Shown here: positions 61,658-64,000 of the stretch, piece after piece
Layout of the letters: each line of letters begins with the position of its first letter
Numbering within the stretch: the stretch's first letter is position 1
Assembly: GCA_965215845.1 (NCBI GenBank)
Contig: CBDCEL010000004.1
Span: 558,001-622,000, forward strand
Origin: Aurantibacter_A sp965215845
GTDB taxonomy: Bacteria; Bacteroidota; Bacteroidia; Flavobacteriales; Flavobacteriaceae
Length of the DNA stretch: 64,000 nt
Reading direction: 5' to 3'
Notes under the pieces: model-generated
The model's input: only the letters and a program-made list of their open reading frames with translations
What the model was told of the DNA's origin: nothing
Database searches by the model: none
Translations under genes and position numbers: made by a program

Positions 61658-62299
61658 TCACAACACCTGTTTTAACAAGTCCTTCACTTCACTTAGCATC
61701 ATGGCCGTCGCGCCCCAGACCGTGTAACCGTTTAATTTAAAGGCCGGTACGTCTACATCAACGGCATAGGAAGTCCGTATTTTTTTCGAATGGATCAAGG
61801 TATCATCCAAAAGATCTTGAACGACAACCTCGACCGTAGATTCCACTTCTTCCTCTTGGATCAAAAAATCGATTGGCTCTTTGCAAAGCCCTATGAATGG
61901 AGACACCATAAAATTACTGGGTGGTATATATACTTTGGTCAACTCCTTCAGGTACTTTATTTTCTGGGGGGCCACGCCCACTTCCTCTTGCGTTTCGCGA
62001 AGCGCTGTATGCAAAAGGTCCCTATCGCCTGCCTCCTCCTTACCTCCGGGAAATGCGACTTGGTTCGAATGTACCCCTTCATAGGTTTTTCTCAAAATCA
62101 ACAAAAACATACTTTGGTTTTCATTGTTTGGATAGAACAGGGCCATCACGCCGGCCAATTTAGGATTTCTCGCCGCGTTCTTGTTCTTTTCGATCAAATC
62201 CTTACGAAATGCCGGTACCATTTTGTAATGTGAGGCAACACCTGGTAAGGGCAGATCTTTTATTTTTGATACCTGTTGTGAAAACAAAGTGAAATCCAT
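61658..62299 (-). CDS. CoA pyrophosphatase, NUDIX family
   Basis: 213 residues from MDFTLFSQQVSKIKDLPLPG; the upstream 35 codons are rejected because they are antisense to the neighbouring signal peptide. The NUDIX box GGKEEAGDRDLLHTALRETQEEVG is intact, and VALFYPNNENQSMFLLILRKTYEGVHSNQVAFPGG precedes it as in CoA pyrophosphatases, quoted in part. It hydrolyses CoA to phosphopantetheine and 3',5'-ADP. Its start codon overlaps that of the divergent cyclophilin gene. Confidence 0.9.
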   Translation of the reverse strand: MDFTLFSQQVSKIKDLPLPGVASHYKMVPAFRKDLIEKNKNAARNPKLAGVMALFYPNNENQSMFLLILRKTYEGVHSNQVAFPGGKEEAGDRDLLHTALRETQEEVGVAPQKIKYLKELTKVYIPPSNFMVSPFIGLCKEPIDFLIQEEEVESTVEVVVQDLLDDTLIHSKKIRTSYAVDVDVPAFKLNGYTVWGATAMMLSEVKDLLKQVL

Positions 62300-63011
62300 G
62301 GGAATAAGAAAAATCGCTTTAGGCGCAATAATAACATTATTTTTTTTAGCTGGATGCAAAGATGGGGAACGCAAGAAAAACAACGCCGAACAAGTAAGCA
62401 CCATTCAGGCCGATACGATCAAAAAAGATACGGTTCCCAATGAAGAAGCGGAAAAATTCGTGCTCAATGAGGACAATGCCATTGAATTTTTCTTCGACTA
62501 TCAAAAGAACCTAAAGGAGAACAGGGTCAAGATCACCACCAGCCTCGGCAGTTTTGTTATTCAGTTGTATGACAACGTTCCCTATCATAAGGCCAACTTT
62601 ATTTATTTGACACGCAAAGGCTATTTTGACGGCACCCAGTTCCATCGTGTCGTAAAAGACTTTATCATTCAGGGGGGAAACGCTGATGACGAGGCCACGC
62701 CAAAAAAAAGAAGGGAAATCGGCCGATACTTATTGCCGCCAGATACCAGAAAGGGATATAAGCACCATAGAGGTACGGTGTCAATGCCGAGCAGCGAAAA
62801 TGACAATCCGCATAAACTTGCTTCGCCCTATGAATTCTTTATTGTGGTCACCAAACCGGGATCCTATCATTTAGATGGTGGATACACCCCATTTGGAAAG
62901 GTGATTTCGGGGATGGATGTAGTCGATAAAATCAATGCCGTTGATACGGGCAAAGGCGATTGGCCCTCGGTCAATGTCTATATTGAGAAAGTAGAGGTAT
63001 TGGCTCCCTAG
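62298..63011 (+). CDS. Cyclophilin-type peptidyl-prolyl isomerase, lipoprotein
   Basis: 237 residues from MGIRKIALGAIITLFFLAGC; a GTG three codons earlier is possible. Lipobox Cys20 (FFLAGC). A charged linker (DGERKKNNAEQ) precedes the cyclophilin domain: ITTSLGSFVIQLY, FHRVVKDFIIQGG and MDVVDKINAVDTGKGDW. The catalytic Arg in FHRVV and the Gln in IIQGG are present. Folds proline-containing proteins in the envelope. An insertion (KKRREIGRYLLPPDTRKGYKHH) lies between catalytic blocks. Confidence 0.92.
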   Translation: MGIRKIALGAIITLFFLAGCKDGERKKNNAEQVSTIQADTIKKDTVPNEEAEKFVLNEDNAIEFFFDYQKNLKENRVKITTSLGSFVIQLYDNVPYHKANFIYLTRKGYFDGTQFHRVVKDFIIQGGNADDEATPKKRREIGRYLLPPDTRKGYKHHRGTVSMPSSENDNPHKLASPYEFFIVVTKPGSYHLDGGYTPFGKVISGMDVVDKINAVDTGKGDWPSVNVYIEKVEVLAP

Positions 63012-63014
63012 CCG

Positions 63015-63042
63015 AAAACGGATTATGCGATACTTCCGTTTT
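63015..63042. terminator. Bidirectional terminator candidate after the cyclophilin gene
   Basis: aaaacgga pairs perfectly with tccgtttt around a 12-base loop, with A-rich and T-rich arms. It sits between two convergent genes, 4 bases after the cyclophilin stop. Confidence 0.55.
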
Positions 63043-63116
63043 AAAAATGACATGTGGGCAATGGTACTTGAGCTCGGACTTTGGACTTTGAACTTGAATT
63101 TGAGCTTGAACCGCCA

Positions 63117-63722
63117 TTATCTCTTGTAAATGCTGGGCAATGCAATTTTGAACCTCACGGCCAACAACCTGATTCCGATTACGATAATTATCGCCCCTAG
63201 GTACGCATAGGTATTTTCAATAGGAAGTTTCCGTAATAAAAAATAGCTTGCTCCGCCCAAAATACAGGCCGTGGCATATATTTCCTTCCGAAAGATAACA
63301 GGAATCTCATTGCATAGAATATCACGGATCACACCTCCAAAGCTAGCCGTCATTGTGCCCAAGGCGATACACATAATAGGCAGCAAACCTGCGCCAAGAC
63401 CCTTCTCTATGCCGACCATGGTATATAGGCCGATTCCAATCGTGTCGAAAAGAAAAAGAGACTTTCGGAAATATTTGAGTTGGTTCCTGAACAGAATCGC
63501 AAAAATGACGGTGCCCAAGATAACGAAGACATAGGTCGAACTCTGCATCCATCCGACAGGAGTGTGGCCAATAAGCACATCCCTTAGGGTGCCACCGCCC
63601 ACAGCGGTCACGAAAGCAATGATAAAGACCCCGAACAGGTCCAATTTCTTTTCCATGGCGACCAATACCCCTGAAATGGCAAAGGCAATAGTACCCAAGA
63701 TGTCGATGGTGAGTTGGAACAT
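63117..63722 (-). CDS. TRIC/UPF0126-type membrane protein
   Basis: About 201 residues from MFQLTIDILGTIAFAISGVLVAMEKKLD; a TTG one codon upstream is less likely. The duplicated glycine-rich block appears as FAISGVLVAMEKKLDLFGVFIIAF with VGGGTLRDVLIGH, then GLGAGLLPIMCIALGTMTASFGGVIRDILCNEIP, quoted in part, giving two three-helix repeats. The family (UPF0126) is related to trimeric intracellular cation channels. Its start lies 3 bases after the stop of the partial gene upstream. Confidence 0.88.
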   Translation of the reverse strand: MFQLTIDILGTIAFAISGVLVAMEKKLDLFGVFIIAFVTAVGGGTLRDVLIGHTPVGWMQSSTYVFVILGTVIFAILFRNQLKYFRKSLFLFDTIGIGLYTMVGIEKGLGAGLLPIMCIALGTMTASFGGVIRDILCNEIPVIFRKEIYATACILGGASYFLLRKLPIENTYAYLGAIIIVIGIRLLAVRFKIALPSIYKR

Positions 63723-63725
63723 CAA

Positions 63726-64000
63726 TTACAATTGTTGTGTGTAATAATTGTAATCTTTGATAACAATGTCAACAAACTCGATCGGCTGAAGACTCGTGGT
63801 AATATCGGTGACTTTTTTGATTTGATCGCTTAATGACAATATCACGTTATGGTCCCCATTTCTTTTGGCCGAATCGAAAAGTTCTTTTATGGTTTGCATT
63901 TCGCGATCTTTGAAAATTGTCACTTGCGGAAAACTTGGAGCATAATCCTCAGGTAATTCCCGTAGCAGGGTGTCTTTTAAAGTGACCCTTTTCTTTTCGC
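63726..64000 (-). CDS. C-terminal part of an unidentified protein, runs off the right edge
   Basis: The frame is open to the last base: KKRVTLKDTLLRELPEDYAPS precedes FPQVTIFKDREMQTIKELFDS on the minus strand. The visible 91 residues end in FVDIVIKDYNYYTQQL. No signal peptide or catalytic motif can be seen in this part. A GTG inside (63923) is a possible internal start, but the frame continues upstream, so the gene probably begins outside the window. I do not recognise the family. Confidence 0.6.
   Translation of the reverse strand, partial: EKKRVTLKDTLLRELPEDYAPSFPQVTIFKDREMQTIKELFDSAKRNGDHNVILSLSDQIKKVTDITTSLQPIEFVDIVIKDYNYYTQQL

Overview
The window is chromosomal DNA of a Bacteroidota bacterium, most likely a marine member of the Flavobacteriaceae. 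The basis for this is the protein families: DUF3822, head-GIN (DUF2807) proteins, a type II AroQ beside XerD and outer-membrane beta-barrels. Promoter-like sequences fit the Bacteroidota pattern TTTG-N17-23-TAnnTTTG, spacers are AT-rich, and gene density is high. I see no phage, insertion sequence, CRISPR array or tRNA. The only RNA gene found is rnpB. The window is mostly housekeeping core genome with a few accessory blocks.

Layout. 1-4.0 kb: threonine operon thrA(partial)-thrB-thrC, with two repeat elements in its gaps. 4.1-7.2 kb: gcvT, a sugar-nucleotide reductase-like gene, pterin dehydratase and a YebC regulator. 7.5-11.7 kb: a secreted unknown, then a leftward run DUF4126-kdsB-HAD phosphatase-kdnB-like oxidase-acyltransferase that points to Kdo/lipid A work. 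11.8-16 kb: a RecD-like helicase, then a rightward run with a pilin-like unknown, DUF3822, rsmD and an unknown. 16-18.3 kb: rnpB facing away from dnaX; dnaX is split by a -1 frameshift in the linker before its C-terminal domain. 18.3-25.9 kb: TMEM220, miaE, then a long leftward run pyrR-pyrB-STAS-like-DUF3291-rnz-pdxH-sixA-ppk1.

26-34.4 kb: a leftward accessory operon encoding an outer-membrane TolC protein fused to a periplasmic solute-binding domain, a lipoprotein adaptor, an RND pump, a membrane adenylate cyclase and a K+ channel. The last two genes overlap by ATGA. This is the most unusual block. 34.7-40.5 kb: rpsA, a BON-LysM protein, cmk and lon. 40.8-43.8 kb: ECF sigma factor, anti-sigma-like protein and two repeat-built secreted proteins (DYG repeats and SGSGD repeats). 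43.8-51.7 kb: UMF1 transporter, M48 protease lipoprotein, collagen-like lipoprotein, MsrB lipoprotein, DUF1572, lpdA-PepSY-DUF3817 and a PQQ-type sugar dehydrogenase. 51.7-56.7 kb: aroQ, three beta-barrel genes, xerD and a tandem pair of lysoplasmalogenase paralogues. 56.6-64 kb: NDH-2, secreted M20 amidohydrolase, a second ECF sigma with a membrane partner, acyltransferase, NUDIX CoA pyrophosphatase facing a cyclophilin lipoprotein (start codons overlapping), a TRIC-type channel, and the tail of a gene that runs off the right edge.

Limits: all family names come from reading the translations by eye, without database searches. Promoters are matches to a consensus and have not been tested.
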